Shown piece after piece: positions 6,038-6,165 of a stretch of DNA of 6,165 nucleotides. The stretch is from assembly GCA_937925455.1 (NCBI GenBank), contig CALEWF010000181.1, positions 1 to 6,165 of the forward strand, given 5' to 3'. Below the pieces are notes generated by a model, which did no database searches, was not told the origin of the DNA, and saw only the letters and a list, made by a program, of their open reading frames with translations. The translations under genes and the position numbers were made by a program. Each line of letters starts with the position of its first letter. The first letter of the stretch is position 1. Source of the DNA: an uncultured Flavobacteriales bacterium. Its GTDB lineage: Bacteria; Bacteroidota; Bacteroidia; CAIKAF01.

Positions 6038-6165
6038 ATGGAGAAAAAGTTTGAAAGCCTCACAATTTTTGAATTTCAAAAACAATTTCCGGACGATAAT
6101 GCTTGTTTAGCCTATTTGGCTGAACAAAAGTGGAAAGATGGATACAGGTGTGCCAAATGTGGTAA
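6038..6165 (+). CDS. IS1595-family transposase, N-terminal part (runs off the window)
   Basis: The frame opens at the ATG at 6038 and is still open at the window end, giving 42 residues. FEFQKQFPDDNACLAYLAEQ followed by KWKDGYRCAKCG is the characteristic N-terminal zinc-ribbon region of IS1595-type transposases, with the first CxxC (residues 38 and 41) visible. The second zinc-binding pair and the DDE/DDN catalytic domain must lie downstream, so completeness cannot be judged. It diverges from the DUF2911 gene with only 50 bp between the two ATGs. The left inverted repeat of the element must therefore fall within about 5988-6037, or else overlap the DUF2911 start. Confidence 0.85.
   Translation, partial: MEKKFESLTIFEFQKQFPDDNACLAYLAEQKWKDGYRCAKCG

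Noticed and set aside
1..6165. CRISPR array, toxin-antitoxin, or phage-defence genes
   Set aside because: There are no spaced identical repeats of suitable length, and none of the genes belongs to such systems.

Overview
The window looks like chromosomal DNA from a Bacteroidota bacterium, probably near the Chitinophagia/Sphingobacteriia, though the lineage within the phylum is an inference. The signs are AT-rich coding sequence, no Shine-Dalgarno boxes before the starts, promoter-like TTG/TAnnTTTG pairs, a MiaB with the long insert after NVDSY that I associate with this phylum, a secreted DUF2911 protein, and a MiaB/sigma-54-activator gene pair that I recall as common in the phylum.

Layout. 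Positions 1-60 are a GC-rich segment (about two thirds G+C) that folds into a 9-bp hairpin. It is followed by an AT-rich leader with a good promoter candidate (138-168). Then come three plus-strand units: miaB (188-1633), which modifies tRNA; a sigma-54-dependent activator with no sensor domain (1684-2916); and an aldehyde dehydrogenase (3043-4452) whose stop overlaps the start of a small TPR protein (4452-4763). A terminator-like AT hairpin separates miaB from the regulator. The ALDH-TPR pair has its own promoter candidate (2993-3023), preceded by five tandem degenerate heptamers (2956-2990). The 375-bp gap 4764-5138 carries no gene I can support. It holds a short decamer array, a weak hairpin and an imperfect direct repeat.

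On the minus strand, facing the TPR gene, is a DUF2911 lipoprotein-like or periplasmic protein gene (5139-5987). Its reading frame, including a signal peptide, is complete except for one in-frame TGA at codon 35, so it is either a very young pseudogene or a sequence error. Fifty bases beyond its start, and diverging from it, begins an IS1595-family transposase (6038 to the window end). Its N-terminal zinc-ribbon region is visible and the rest lies outside the window.

Working together: ALDH and the TPR protein are very likely translationally coupled. The miaB/regulator adjacency is probably old synteny rather than a shared pathway. The fresh stop codon in DUF2911 and the adjacent insertion element suggest decay at this edge. 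I see no convincing undescribed multi-gene system. The items most worth a second look are the nonsense codon next to the insertion element, the GC-rich hairpin at the left edge, and the heptamer array at the ALDH promoter.
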